Below, one piece after another: positions 1 through 12,900 of a stretch of 64,000 bases of DNA. Position 1 is the first letter of the stretch; each line of letters begins with the position of its first letter. The notes beneath the pieces were generated by a model, which was given only the letters and a program-made list of their open reading frames with translations, was not told the DNA's origin and made no database searches. The stretch lies in NCBI GenBank assembly GCA_023053575.1, contig JAKZAP010000005.1, positions 4,588,001 to 4,652,000 on the forward strand. The letters run 5' to 3'. The translations under genes were made by a program, and so were the position numbers. Source of the DNA: Branchinecta lynchi (lineage: Eukaryota; Arthropoda; Branchiopoda; Anostraca; Branchinectidae).

Positions 1-265
1 GTTCAATACCGTGAAAAGTTACTACGCCGACCGTTCCAACCTTCTCGAAATAGTAACTATTTGCTTACCACGCTCGGGAGCGTAGTAAGGCTGGTGACTA
101 CGAATATCTGTGACCTGATTGGCTCGATTAGCCCATTGCAAGATATTTTGCCGAAAAAAGCTAAAGGCGTCCAGGGTTGACGCAAAGAAGCGAAAATACG
201 TGACGTCGTGCGTAGTAACTACGGTAAATAGGGTGGAGCACGATCTATCCGTCGTTCATTGTCTT
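1..265 (+). repeat. Dispersed repeat family J, copy 1 (downstream of the SLC12 gene)
   Basis: The stretch containing AGTAACTATTTGCTTACCACG and GTAGTAACTACG recurs in inverted orientation at 56890-57115. No coding sense is visible. It may extend left of the window. Confidence 0.6.
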
Positions 266-344
266 TTACCATTTCCATGTGGTCACGAGGGGCGAACATA
301 AGGTTTGAAGCCAAGCTGACCATTCATTACGAAAGAAATAGAAA

Positions 345-610
345 ACCCACGACTGGGGGGGGGGGCGACCCCCCCCCCCTATACTGTCGGCCAGTCGGTA
401 AAAATAACCGAGTCGCAATTTTTCGTCAAAACAGTTGATTTTTTTCATGAAAACGGTCGGTTTTCCTGAAAATCAGTCGATTTTTTTTTTAAATGTAATT
501 TTTTTGTAGAAAACAGTGTTTTTTTCTGCAGAAAAAGTCGGTAAAACTTACCAGCCAGTCGGTAAAATCCTCGTCCCCCCCCCCAAACATTTTGGCTAGT
601 AACGCCTCTG
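345..610 (-). mobile_element. Family C hAT-like miniature element, copy 1 (left end degenerate)
   Basis: The copy has G and C runs near one end, repeated AAAACAGTCGG-type motifs, and the right terminus GTAACGCCTCTG shared with the copies at 3119-3440 and 39955-40289. It is not coding. Confidence 0.6.
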
Positions 611-769
611 GTGGTCACAACTAGTCCCCGAAGTCGCGCCAAATTTTAATTCGGTGGTGGCCGAAAGAATTCTCTTCGGCTCAGAGAATTAAGTTCAGTG
701 AGAGCTGGGAAGATAGGCCCGCCATCCAGTTAGGTCCCTGGATGGGAAGAAAAAGGTAATCTTTTCTAC

Positions 770-841
770 GGAGACGGCATACAAGAAAACAATTTATTTT
801 AAAATAGACTATCGGCAATATACTGTACATTTATAAACAAA
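770..841 (-). promoter_or_regulatory. 3' UTR and AATAAA polyadenylation signal of the SLC12 gene
   Basis: Downstream of the SLC12 stop codon the minus strand carries AATAAA at 793-798, about 44 bases past the stop, which gives a very short 3' UTR. The exact cleavage site cannot be read from sequence. Confidence 0.65.
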
Positions 842-977
842 TCAGAATGTATGGGTCAACACGGACGTCTGATTTCCTCGGATCAGCAGGGAGGGCGGCA
901 TGCCGTCAGTTAGCGCTTCCAGCCAGGCTAAGTACATTGGCCCAGTTACAGCCCCCTTTCTTGGCATCGGCAAGGTC
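842..977 (-). CDS. SLC12A: SLC12 terminal exon with stop codon
   Basis: The acceptor is TTGCCTTTCTAG. One base completes the codon from the previous exon, then 44 codons run to a TGA at 842-844. The translation contains [20 protein letters not shown] and [20 protein letters not shown], then THTF. This is the invariant C-terminus of NKCC/NCC proteins (SLPVARKGAV...YMAWLEALS...LLVRGNHQSVLTFYS). Confidence 0.96.
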
Positions 978-3900
978 CTAGAAAGGCAAATGATCGATTA
1001 TTCACGAAGTGATAGCGCATGGAACACTGTAAAAAGTTGTTCCTATATCGGACTTTAGTAACTGTGCATCACCGAATTCCGAGATTTTTTTTCAAAGTTC
1101 GGAGATTTTTAGTCCGAGTTCGAAGAGTTAAAAATCCGATTGAGGACTAAAACACTAGAATGCAAAATACAGCAGATCAAGTTGTCTGAAAGCGTATTTT
1201 TTTTTTTTTACAGTGAAGCGCTGCGGCATGGTAAGCTACAATTTTATTGACAACTGTGAAACCAAAATTGCATTTTCTTATACGACTGGTCAGACATACC
1301 AGTCGCATAAGAAAATGACGGCTTCATTAACTCGCACTGATTTAAAAATAATAAAAAAAATCACCTCAAATCCCCACACCCAAAAATCACCCTCGACTAA
1401 GGTGTTGCAAATAAAAACAATTAATAAAATCAGCAAGAACTGCGAATCCAAGTTGGAAATCTTAAAGTGTGTGCGTCACAAAACTTTCAACTGTAGAGGA
1501 CACTTCCAAATCGCGAGAAGGCTGTTCGAAGAACTTCCATCTCGACAGAAAAGACCAGTCAGAATTGTGACTTCTCCCAAAGCTAAACCCAGTGCACCAG
1601 TGGCGCCATTTCAGTAAACCTCAGGGGGAGGGGGAAAGCATCCGTTTTGGGCCCACCATCCTAGTTTTTTTTTTTGCTCAATCGCAAAATTTACTTGCTT
1701 TTTTAAGGTAAAATTAAAGCAGTTTTAAAATATACCATAATGGGCATATGCAAGGTTCACGCATCGTTCAAAGATCCTTCACAAATAAAACTTTTCACTG
1801 GAACATGTTGTGACCTGGAATTTGAGGTTTACCCATATGACGGAATAAGCGACTTTAGACCCTCTGAGACTTTCAATCGAAACCCTTCGAGATTTGTCGC
1901 GATCTCGAGAAGTAGATCTGGATTCATGGAATCTTTTGAGTTCGGATATGGGGTTAACATCTTAAAATATCTAACAAACAACAAATTATATTCAAACCGA
2001 GCGCCGCAGGCAAAAATTAAATCAGCCTGTTTTCTGCTAAACGATTTTGGTTCAAAACCAGATGCAGTGTGAAACTTACGATTCGGTAAATGCCGGTTAA
2101 TTCGGTAAAATTCGGTTCAGCATGTCAAACACCACGGAATGTAGACAAAAAAACCTCGGGTTTTGGACCCCTTTCAAATTCAGGGAGGGGCATGCCCCCC
2201 CCCCCTGCCCCAAGTGGCGCCGCTGCATTGCAGATTAGGCATTCATTGACACCACTGCCCCCAGAGCGGTCAGATTGGAATTCTGACTTCTCGCAAAGGT
2301 ACACCAGGGCATTAGGCCTTTTCTGGGTTGGAAACTGTCTAATGTTGGTGTCTACCTCATCTGTCTAAGGTTGGTGTCTACCTCATCTCTCAAATGGCTT
2401 TTCCCTTAACCAAATTAGAGGATTAATGTCAGTCTTGGCGGATTATTATCGCTCCGGATACTGACCATAGGTAATGTAGCAATTAAAATGTTCAGGGCAT
2501 TGTGGATTCTGGCAACCGAAGTACCCACCACTGTTCTCGTGAGTTCCCATGTGGGATTCTTGACAGTAATATCAGCAACATGTGGTAAGAGTGAAAAGAG
2601 CCAGCTACAAGTCTAGTGGGTTGTAAAATGATCGTTAAATTTGCATAAGCTGGTCACAGAGTAAGCTACTTTCTTAAGGAACAGTGTATAATGTTAGAGC
2701 AAATTATGTTGCTTCTTTTCTATGTATGAGTCGATTCATGTGTGATTGTACATATACTAAATCACCCATGACCTTGAACGAACCAACAGCTGAAACCATT
2801 ATTTGGTTTCGAAAATTATTATTGATTTGTGGATCGCTTCTCTGATTCCTGTATGAAAAGTGAGTGGGTTGGGCAGTGATGGATTGTCGAGGTTTTCCTT
2901 ACACAACAACAAGACTGGCAGCTTTCGAGTGTTCTAGGAGTAGCTCCCGTAGCCTCAGCGTTCTCTTCGTCTTTTCCTTCATCGCAATTAGTTCGGCTTC
3001 AGAAATATATGGACCTAAAAAACATAAGAAGATATTATTTCAGGAAATTTGCGTTTTCGTCCGGATGAAAAATTCTTTGACTGTGTAGTTGTACGAAAAA
3101 GTTGCATGTATTGATATATAGAGGCGTTACTAGCCAAAATGTTTGGGGGGGGGGGGACGAGGCATTTACGGACTGGCTGGTAATTTTTACCGACTTTTTC
3201 TGCAGAAAAAACGACTGTTTTCAACAATAAAAATGACATTTTTGAAAAAAATCGACTGATTTTCCGAAAAATTCACTGATTTTCAGAGAAACCGACTGTT
3301 TTCATAAAAAAAAAAAAAAAATCAACTGTTTTGACGAAAAATCGCGGGGCTTCGCGCCTAATCGGTATTTTTTACCGACTGGCCGACGGCTTTGGGGGGG
3401 GGGCCTCCCCCCCCCCCCCCCTCCAGTCGTGACGCCTCTGATAGTAGTAGGGAATACTTTGATTTAACATTCATGAAAACAAAAAAAAATCAACTGTTTT
3501 GACGAAAAATCGCGGGGCTTCGCGCCTAACCGGAATTTTTTACCGACTGGCCGACGGCTTTGGGGGGGGGGGGGGCCTCCCCCCCCCTCCAGTCGTGACG
3601 CCTCTGATAGTAGTAGGGAATAGTTTGATTTAACATGCCTCCGACTGGGTTAATCTCAAGTAGTAGTGTCCGACAGCATCCAATCTTGCTGTAGTAGCAT
3701 CCAGTTTGCTAGTAGTAGCATGCAGTGGCGACTAGGCATGGGTACTGTTCTGTTTTTGTATTCAAACAGGAACAGGCAGAAACAGGTCACATAAGAACAG
3801 AAACAGAAAGAAAACAGGAAACTTGAAAACAGGTCCTATTCTGTTTTAACAGAAATGATGACTTCGAAAACAGAAAAAGCTGTTAAACAGGCGAAAAAAA

Positions 3901-6900
3901 AACAGAACCGGCTTTTTAAAACAGTATTTTTTTATTGTTTGATTTCCCGTATTTTTTATTATTTTTATAGCATAGTTCCCCTATAGTTTGCCCTGTACCA
4001 AGAAGTATCTTAAATAGTTCTTCCTTGCACCACACAGTTGCCTTTCTTCGAATTCTTTTCATGGAACAAGGAATATCTTGGTATAGTGATCGGTAATAAA
4101 CTAAAGTTTACGGATCATACAAACTCAAAGTTAAGCAAGCTTCACTTCGTGACAGTGGTTGGTGATGATGGTCATTTTTTTGTGAGGGGAGGGTCGCGAG
4201 GGATGCATCTTCAATCAGAATACCGAATAGCTTTTTCTCGGTGGTTTTTTTTTAGCATGGTCATACAAGGCTCAAAACGCGCGGATTTCTCGGCTGAATG
4301 TGAGTCTACTATTCTGCGAAAATCCCTGAAAAGGAGTTTCACTTTCATCATCAAGTTGAAAAAATCTCAACTTTTCCGTATAGAACTGAGGTTGTGCCAA
4401 AAATACTGTCAGGAATTCCAGTTATCGTTTGTTTACATCATGAACCGGTGCGGATGTTGTGATGTCGCTAAGCTAGTTTCAGACTTTCTAGCCTTTTTGA
4501 AGTTGAAAGTACTAGTCTTTTGATTTCACATTTAACTTCGCTGCACAGATAATAGGTTATGTGCGCCCTTCTTGGTGATCACATGTTCGGTTTTAGTGGA
4601 AAGTTCATTTATGAACACTCCACTCTTACGGCCGCGATAGCCGGTTTTCCGTTCTCGGTTTTCACCGTTTTATTTTGGCATTCTTATCTCGTGAACCATG
4701 GCAGATGCTAATTTGAAACTTGGTGTACTTGTACGCCTTGGGGTCTAGTTGTGACTTTTGGGATTCAACCCCCGATACACTCTCGGTTCAAGGGCAATTG
4801 GTCACAATTTCCCCAGTGACTAATGTTTCCTTTACAGTTTAACCTAAAAAGGCTGGGATAGGACAATCTAATTACCCATCACTTATTCACTAAAACAGCT
4901 TGAAGAGCCGCTGAAAATGCGTTACTTCGTTGCTCCGCTATTGACGAATAATCGTTTTTCAAATAGTGGAATCTCCGTGTGATTTGTGGTACCTCTATGC
5001 GCTCGTATTTTTGTTGCACGCCTTACGAGAAAGATTTATGATTTTTCTTTTGTTCCGGCACTAAACAATCTTCACCAATCTCACAACTGCCCAATGAAAA
5101 GCAGCGTTCGTGTCTAGATTAAAATTTCCCGAGTCATGGTAGAAATTGCGTTGTGGGGACGGCCGCACATATTCTGAACGTCATAACTAGAGCAGAAAGT
5201 GGAAAATAAAAATTCCCTTTGTAGAATCCCAATAATTCAGTATGTTTAAATAAATGACACAAAAATTAGTTGGCTTTTCAGTTAAATTTTAAAGGCACCG
5301 TTTTGCTTGAATTTACGGACTCGTGGTCAATGGCATATTATAAAAAGTCGAGTCTAAGGATTGGATACGAAATAATCAGTGTCTTAGACTTCAAACAGAT
5401 ACCAAAGTGCTGCACAAGATGTCGCTCCACTGAACACTTTCAAGACAATTGGCAGAGCCCTCATGAAAAGTGTGCGATCTGTGCTGGGCCTCACATATCT
5501 TCTAGAGAATCTCCCTGTCGAGCCCCTGCGAAATGCGCAAATTGCGATGGACCTCACGTGTCATTCAGCATGACCTGTCCTGCACTCAAAACAGTTCATG
5601 GCTCTCAAAACTCCGAAATGAATGTTACGGATCTCTCTCTTGTGTGCTCAACATTAACGGCACGAAAAACAAAGATCCTGTAATTGATGCACTTATGCGT
5701 GATTACGATGTGGTCTGTCTACAGGAGCATCTACTGACTGCTATTAGCTCTAACTTTCTGTGCCGTAATCCTGCTCACGTGACGTTCCTTGTTAATGCCA
5801 AATCCACTTTTGGCCGGCTCTCCGGTGGCCTTGCCTGTATAGTAAAGCGTATAGTGCAAACTCACCACTGGGTTCACGCTCAATCAGCCCTGTGCTTTTC
5901 CATTCTGACGATGATTTTTTGGCGGTGCGTATTGCAGATATTGTGATCGTCAAATGCATATCTACCATGTGATAACTGAACAACTCTGTCCCTAAATAAG
6001 TACGCAAAGGTCTGCAACAACCTGAAGTTTCTCATGGGAAGGATATCAAATGCTGGTCTTAATTTTGTTTTAGTTGGAGAAATAAACTGTGATATCAAAA
6101 GACCATCTATAGTTGCAGTGAACTGTTTCTTGATTGCCTTCCGGATTATCAAATCTTGCGAAAAAGCCTTTCTTACACTTATGTTCACCACACGGGATCC
6201 ATGTCCGACTTGGATCACGTGATTAGTTCACCACGCGTAGCTTGCTCAGATGTTCATGTTGACCGTGATGCAAGTGATCTTGATCATCTTCCCTTGCCAT
6301 TTAAAGCTGGTTTCAATAGTGATAACCTACCACGTGATACCCCTAAGAGGAAGTGGTATGTAAAGAGCAACTGGAGTAAGGCAAACCTGCCTTTATTAGT
6401 GTTTACCATTACTCCACTCCTGGCAAACGTACGTGTTCCTTTTCACCTGTTACAATTAAATGTACTTGGGAATTCCAAACATGATCTTAATCTTTATTAT
6501 AGTCAGCTAGTTTCATGTTTGAACAGGCTGAATCTGCTTCTGTTCCCCAAGAAAGTGTTCGAATTAATACTCGTAAATACGTGTGGTCACTCGATCCTGA
6601 GTTAAAAAAAAGTGAAAAATAAAGCAAGACTGTGGTTACATATGTGGATCGATTGCGGCCGCCCGGGTTCAGGGTTGGTTTTTTGATCTGAAACAAAAAA
6701 CCAAGCGTGATTATAAAAAACGTCTTCGTTCCATACGTTATAATGGTTTGGATTTCCCCTCTTCTAAAAAAGACTGGAATAGTTTGGTGGATTAGAGTAA
6801 GCTCAATAATAATGATGTATCGCTAATGCTATAACTCCATCTGAATGGCATTCTCACTATAAGAATATTTGCCCTGTAGCCCTATATTTGGGGGTGGGAG

Positions 6901-9900
6901 AGGGGGTTCAAATTAAGGGACAAACAAAATATTTTTAAACAGCTAATGTGATAGTCGATTATGGGTAGGAAGACATGCTGAGCACGATGGTGAAAATCAT
7001 TTTCTCGCCTGACAAGTAGTTCGTCCGGAATCCGGCAAAAACCGGAAAGTTTGTTAAAAGTAAAACTTTCAACTGAAGTTGATTAAATGTTTGAATTAGG
7101 GGTAAGAAGACATGCTGGTCATTATGGTGAAAATCGTTTTCTTTCCGGACAAGTAGTTCGTCTGGAATCCGGCAAAAACCGGAAAGTTTGTTAGAAGTAA
7201 AAGTTTCATTTGAAGTTGATTAAATGTTTGATTTAGGGGTAAGGAGACATGTTGAACCATTTTCTCGCCCGACAGCTAGTTCACCTGGAATCTTGCCAAA
7301 ACCGGAAAATATGTTAAAAGCAAAAGTTTTATCTGAAGTTGATTAGACGATCGATTTAGGGGTAAGAAGAGACGCTGTGTCCGTATACGACTATCATGTT
7401 TTACCCGGACAAATAATTAGTCCGGAATCCGGTTGTACCCGCATTTTTTTTTAAGTCAAAGTTTTATTTGAAGTTGATTAGCTGTTCTTTACAGGGATAT
7501 GGAGATACGCTGGATTCATTTCCGAATTTTCTTTTTTTGCTGGACTAGTAGTTCGCTCGGCAAAAGTAAAGCAGGAAGTTTCGGTCAGTATCGTCAAAAT
7601 AGATATGGCTTATAGAGGTATGGATAGATAGATAGATAGAATATCTGAACTTGGTTTTCTCGGATGATTAGCCTGGCGAAGACAGGATCTGGCGAAGACA
7701 AGACCCAATTGTCTGGATCAAATCTTAGATTTTTGGGATCCCATCGACACCTTTGGTCTTGTTTTTTTTTAGAAACGACAAAGTGAATCATCAAATGATA
7801 CATGGGCTGAGCCAGAAATTATGTTCATTGTTTTACATTATCATTGGTATCCGTTGCTTAAGCACTTAATTCTGGGTTACAGTGACAGACCAAGGAGATA
7901 ATTTTTATACCCACTGATTTACAGATTTCAAATATTATTTGAACTGATTTGCACAAGTTTCTAACCCCAAGAGAGCCGAAACCGGGAGCCGTGGAGCCGG
8001 GAACTACCAACTACCGCACATATTTTGCACTTCTAGATTTTAGTTCTTGCCTAGAAAGGAGCTTTCCACTCGAAAGCAGAAACATGGTTTCATGAAACGA
8101 AAGCTTGGCTGCATAACTTCAGATAGTCCTCTCTGCCACAGACTATACAACTCCTCTTCTTTTTTGACGGTGCAAAACGGATAAGTCAGCTACATTTTAT
8201 TATAGCTATATTTCGGCCCGTCTTGGCAAAGGTCCTCTTCAGGCTCAAGTTGGAAAATGAGCTAGTGGAAAAACACAGATTCTTCTTTAAATATCTGAAT
8301 TTGTGAACTTCTTCTCTGAAAATTAGTTGGAGTTAAAGCTGGTGCTGTGATTTCATTCTGGACACGGCTGCTCTTTTTGCTGTTCGATTGGGTCGTCAAA
8401 GGGTAGACATTCTTCTAAATTTTGGTTTTGGAGTCACCTGTCTATTCTTCTTCTTTCCAGCAAGATGGATACTTGACTCCTCTTCACTTCACACACCGTA
8501 GGCTCTGGCTCGAGGACAAGCAAAAACCATCCTTTTTGGCCTCAGTAATTTCATATCCATCAATCCGGCCTAAGGTCCACACTTTCCGTAAGACCGCAGA
8601 AGTTGGACCCTTAACACTTTCTAGTAATACGCTAAAATCGGAGTACTAGAAAAACAAAAAAAATGGGACAAAACCGAAGTGTTGCACCAAAACAAATAAC
8701 ACAAAACTAAACGCGATTTTTAAAGTGTACGCAAAGAACGCGAAAATGCTTATTTATTTTGTTTTGCTTAGTGTTTTAATTTTTGTCTTATACTCCATTG
8801 TAACTAAAAAGCGGGTCATACGTAAATAAATAAAATTATGTAAAACAAAATAGCTTTTATTACCATTTGTGTCCTTGTTCTGCGTTAAACTCTTGACCAG
8901 TTCATTAAACCACTTCTGTGTTTGAGAGTCGGGAGGCCTTGCTGTGTCTGATACGACAATCACCTCCGAATATGCAATTCTGAACTTCTCCAATAAAGCT
9001 GCCATGCTGAAAGAAAAGAATTTTTTTTTCTAGAACTCGTCTATGACTGTGACAACCCCATCGCAATTCTTTGAACCAATTATTTAATCTTAGTAATAAT
9101 GAGAAACTGATTACATTGATAATATTCAAAATTACGAATGAATTAAATTTCGTGGCTAGTGAAGAATTTGGCCAGTCGTGACCGTACCCGAAAAAAAAAG
9201 AAAAATTAAGATAGCTTATTGATATTCCTAAATATTTATTTCCTTCCGTCGGTAACACCAGAATAGTCCCACAAATTTGTTGTCTAAAGAATTTGATTTT
9301 CCATTGTAGCCCATTACATTTATATAAAATTACCTGGAACTATCTGATAGACTATCCATCCTGCCAGAAACATTTCCCGCATGCGATCCAACCAAAGCTT
9401 TGGCATGTTTATTTTTAGCGTAAATTACCTCTGTAATTACTTTCCTATGCCGGGTTTTCCCTGCAAAGACAAACTTGTCCGTGGGAAGGAATGTCTATAG
9501 GATATTCTAGGACAATTGGTCACAGGAGAATTCGTCACAGACAATTGTTCACACGGACAGTTAGTCACAGGGACAATTCGTCACATGACAATTGGTCACA
9601 CGGACTATTCGTCACTAGGACAGTTCGTCATATTTTAGAAAAATTACCATTGCAAAGGTAGTTTGGATAAAATAAAAAATGCCACCCCTTCACAAGAGAT
9701 TGTTTGAATCAATATTTGAATCATTATTTTTAACCATTGCTCTAATCTCCGATATTTAATCATCAGTCTTAGTGTTATATATTCTCGAGGAGAGTCAAGT
9801 TGTTATTAGTTAAATATGGAACTCGCAAAGACTGAGAGAGGTCGTTAAAAACTCTATTATTAAAGATTCTCATATACAAAACACAAATTCAAGCAAACAG

Positions 9901-12900
9901 CTATGTTCTCGGGAAGTATTTGTCTTGCAGCGATTTTGCTCTCACCATGAGAATGCTGACAGCGTTGGCTTTTCTCCCAATACATCCGACCGCTATGTTC
10001 ATATCTGTCCAACTGAAGTATATCCAATCCTCGACTACTTTGAAGACACTACATATGAAGAAAATCACAGGCCATCTGGGCAAGCAGAAATGCTCTCTTT
10101 CCTATCCCTGTCTGGAACTTCTTAGAGCGCGTCGCAGAAGACCTTCCTAGGACTAACAACAATTTGAAGGATGGCATTCAGCATTCAACAAACATGTTGG
10201 TGCAGCTCATCCAAACATTTGCAAATTCATTTCGTTTCTGCTGCCAGAGCAGAATAAAACAAAAAGTATTGATGGATTTGTTGCTGGGTGCCCGAACCCA
10301 CCCAAGAAGTGGAAGTACGAAGACTAACCTGTGACTGAAAACCATAGTAGGGAGATATTGGTCTAGTCAAACTGACGTACTCGAATATATGCGAGAAATG
10401 GCTCCTAAATACATGTTTTAATGTATTATATAGCCATACTATTTTAATGTAACTGAGTGTTTGATAATATATAGCTTAAAAACCAAACCAAATCCAAATT
10501 GGGGTGGCAACGCTGGTGCCTAATTATATTGGTGTCTTGAGAAAGCTTTATTTGTTTGGAATGATTTTAGTGGACAGATAAAGCGTGCGAGACAAAAAAT
10601 ATACCACTTTGAGAGAGAGTGTGTGATAGTTTGGTTGTGTGGTGCTTTTTCCGCCAGAATTTTGGTATTTAGCGTGTTTGTGTGTGAATGATGTATGACT
10701 GTGAATGAGTGCAGGTCGTGCTACCTAGCGGTTATTTTTTTTTTCAAGCGCAGTGTTGCTACTACAAGTAATTTTGCGGTGGTAACAGGCGACAAAAAAA
10801 AAAAAAAAATCTTGTGTGTTGTTTTTTTTTGTTGTTAGTGGTGCGTTTTGTGGTTGTGGTTTTGTTGCTTTAGTTGTTTTTTTTGAAAGTTATTGAAGAG
10901 TTTGTTTTGAAGTGAGATTATTGAAATAATATGTCGAGAAGCACCTTGAGGTTCGATCAGGGGTGGCCCGAAGCACTCAGACCAGGGGGGATGAGAGCCC
11001 TCATTTAAACGACTCATAGGTTAGATTATACGACTCGTCGTTGTCTACAAATTTGCGACTAATCAGTATTGAAAAGCTCGTAGACAGTGATATTTTACAA
11101 TTTATGCTCATTTAGGGATACGAACAAGATACAAAAATGGAATATTTATATGCGCAATTAACAGCCAAGGACAGCTTAAATCTGGATTCGCCTCTTCTTC
11201 AAAATGGACCATCGCTGGACAATCTTGTTGAGATCTACTGCATCGCTGAGGTCTTTCTCACTCGCCAAAAGCATGAGGGAATCTAGTCGAGAATCATACA
11301 TGGTGGTTCTCAGCCAATTCTTTACAAACTTGAGTTTGCTAAATGTTCTTTCGGCAGCAGCAACTGCAACAGGTGCAGTCGCTGCCAGTTTGCAAAGACG
11401 ACTAGCTTGCTTAAGCTGATTTTGCCGGCGATGTCCTTCGCTTAAGACTTCTTTGAAGCAAGTAGCGCCTTGGCAGAACTGAAACAAAACCTCAAGCTCT
11501 ACTTGAAGAGCAATAGAATCTGGGGCTTTTTCCTGGGTTGGGAAAAACTTCGTTGCCAGCTCAATTTCTGCAACAGAGATCCGTTCGTTTAAAGGAGGCT
11601 GAAGTAAGGAGCAAAATGGCTGAAAATCAGCAAGGCAAGCTGTGAGATTATCTCCCATCATCGTTGTCAACTTATCAAGCAAGATTCTGAAGTGTTGCCT
11701 GTAGAACTGGCGCATTGACAAGTCGGCTTGACTTTGAGCTCGGCTGTCATAACGAGATGGTACAACTCTCCTCCGATGGTGTCTCGTGAAATCACACTCG
11801 GGATCGACTCCCATCCTTTTCGCAAACTCTGCTGCACTATCAATCAAATTGTCCATTTCCTCCCCGGATATTTTTTCAAAAAGTATCTTTGTAGCTCCAA
11901 GCATCTCGATTGCATCGAGGATGTTTATCTCCTCCTCTTCAAGCTTTTCTGTAGCGATCCTAGCCTTGTACATGATATTTTTCATGAACATGAGGCAGGC
12001 TATGAAATCAAAGCTTAGAATCCTTTTCAGAAGGCCGCTGGCTTGTGCTTTCGTCTTGGCATCGGCGTTCTTCATCTGTTTTATTTCGTCAAAGGCTGAA
12101 ACTATTGCTTCAAACGAGGTAACTACTGCTTGTATGGTTTCAGCTCTTGCAGTCCACCTGGTTCGCGATAAGTTTCGAAGATTCAGGCTGTTCTCGATTG
12201 AAGAGAGTTTTTCTTTAAGGGCGGCAAAACGCTTTGTCGATGAAGAGAAGAACACGTACATTTCTTCGAGGATATTGAAAAGATCAGCTATCAAGAGAGA
12301 CGAATTGCAACTATGCTCTATGACGGTGTTTAGTCATGAGCCTGGCAGGGAATATACGGGACACGACGATTGAGGATTTCCGATACTTTCTGCTGGGCTC
12401 CATTAAACTGACCAGACATTGCACTTGCATAGTCATAAGACTGAAAAGCTAGTTTGTCCAGAGGAATTCCTCTCCTTGACAGTGTTCCTGTTATACTTTC
12501 TGCCATACCTTGCCCAGGTTTGTCATTAGCCTCGCTAATATCTAGTAGTCTCTCCCTAGGTGTCCCTTCTGAGCTGATAGTGCGGATTACGACTGCAAGC
12601 TTACCAGAGTGTGAAGCGTCGGGTGTCGTGTCCGCCATCACAGAGTAAAATTCTGAATCCAAGACTTCTTCGATGATCTTCTCCCTCACTTCTGCTGAAA
12701 GCAAGTCAATGAATTCGTTCTGGGAGGTTTTGTGCAGATACGTAACTTTGTATGGTCTATACCGCGAATCATTTAGCCAAGCTTCGAGAGCAGGCACATA
12801 TCTCGCTAGAAGCTGAACAAATTGAACAAAGTTTCCGTTTTGTTCATCTGCTCTTCTAAATGCAATGCCCTGTCTCGCTAGGGTCCTTGCAACATCCAGA

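Larger units (their letters stand above)
3060..3735 (+). repeat. Family B repeat, copy 1, interrupted by family C
   Basis: The left part (GATGAAAAATT at 3066 and GTACGAAAAAGTTGCATGTA near 3091) and the right part (TAGTAGCATCCAG-type motifs around 3660-3725) match family B copies at 24858-25130 and 39777-40425. Family C sequence separates the two parts. Confidence 0.55.

Noticed and set aside
4038..4523. 161-codon plus-strand frame as a host gene
   Set aside because: No domain, no homology that I recognise and no supporting splice or promoter signal; it may be chance.
11204..12373. Plus-strand frames opposite the hAT transposase, including a 195-codon one
   Set aside because: They are antisense shadows of a clearly homologous minus-strand transposase.
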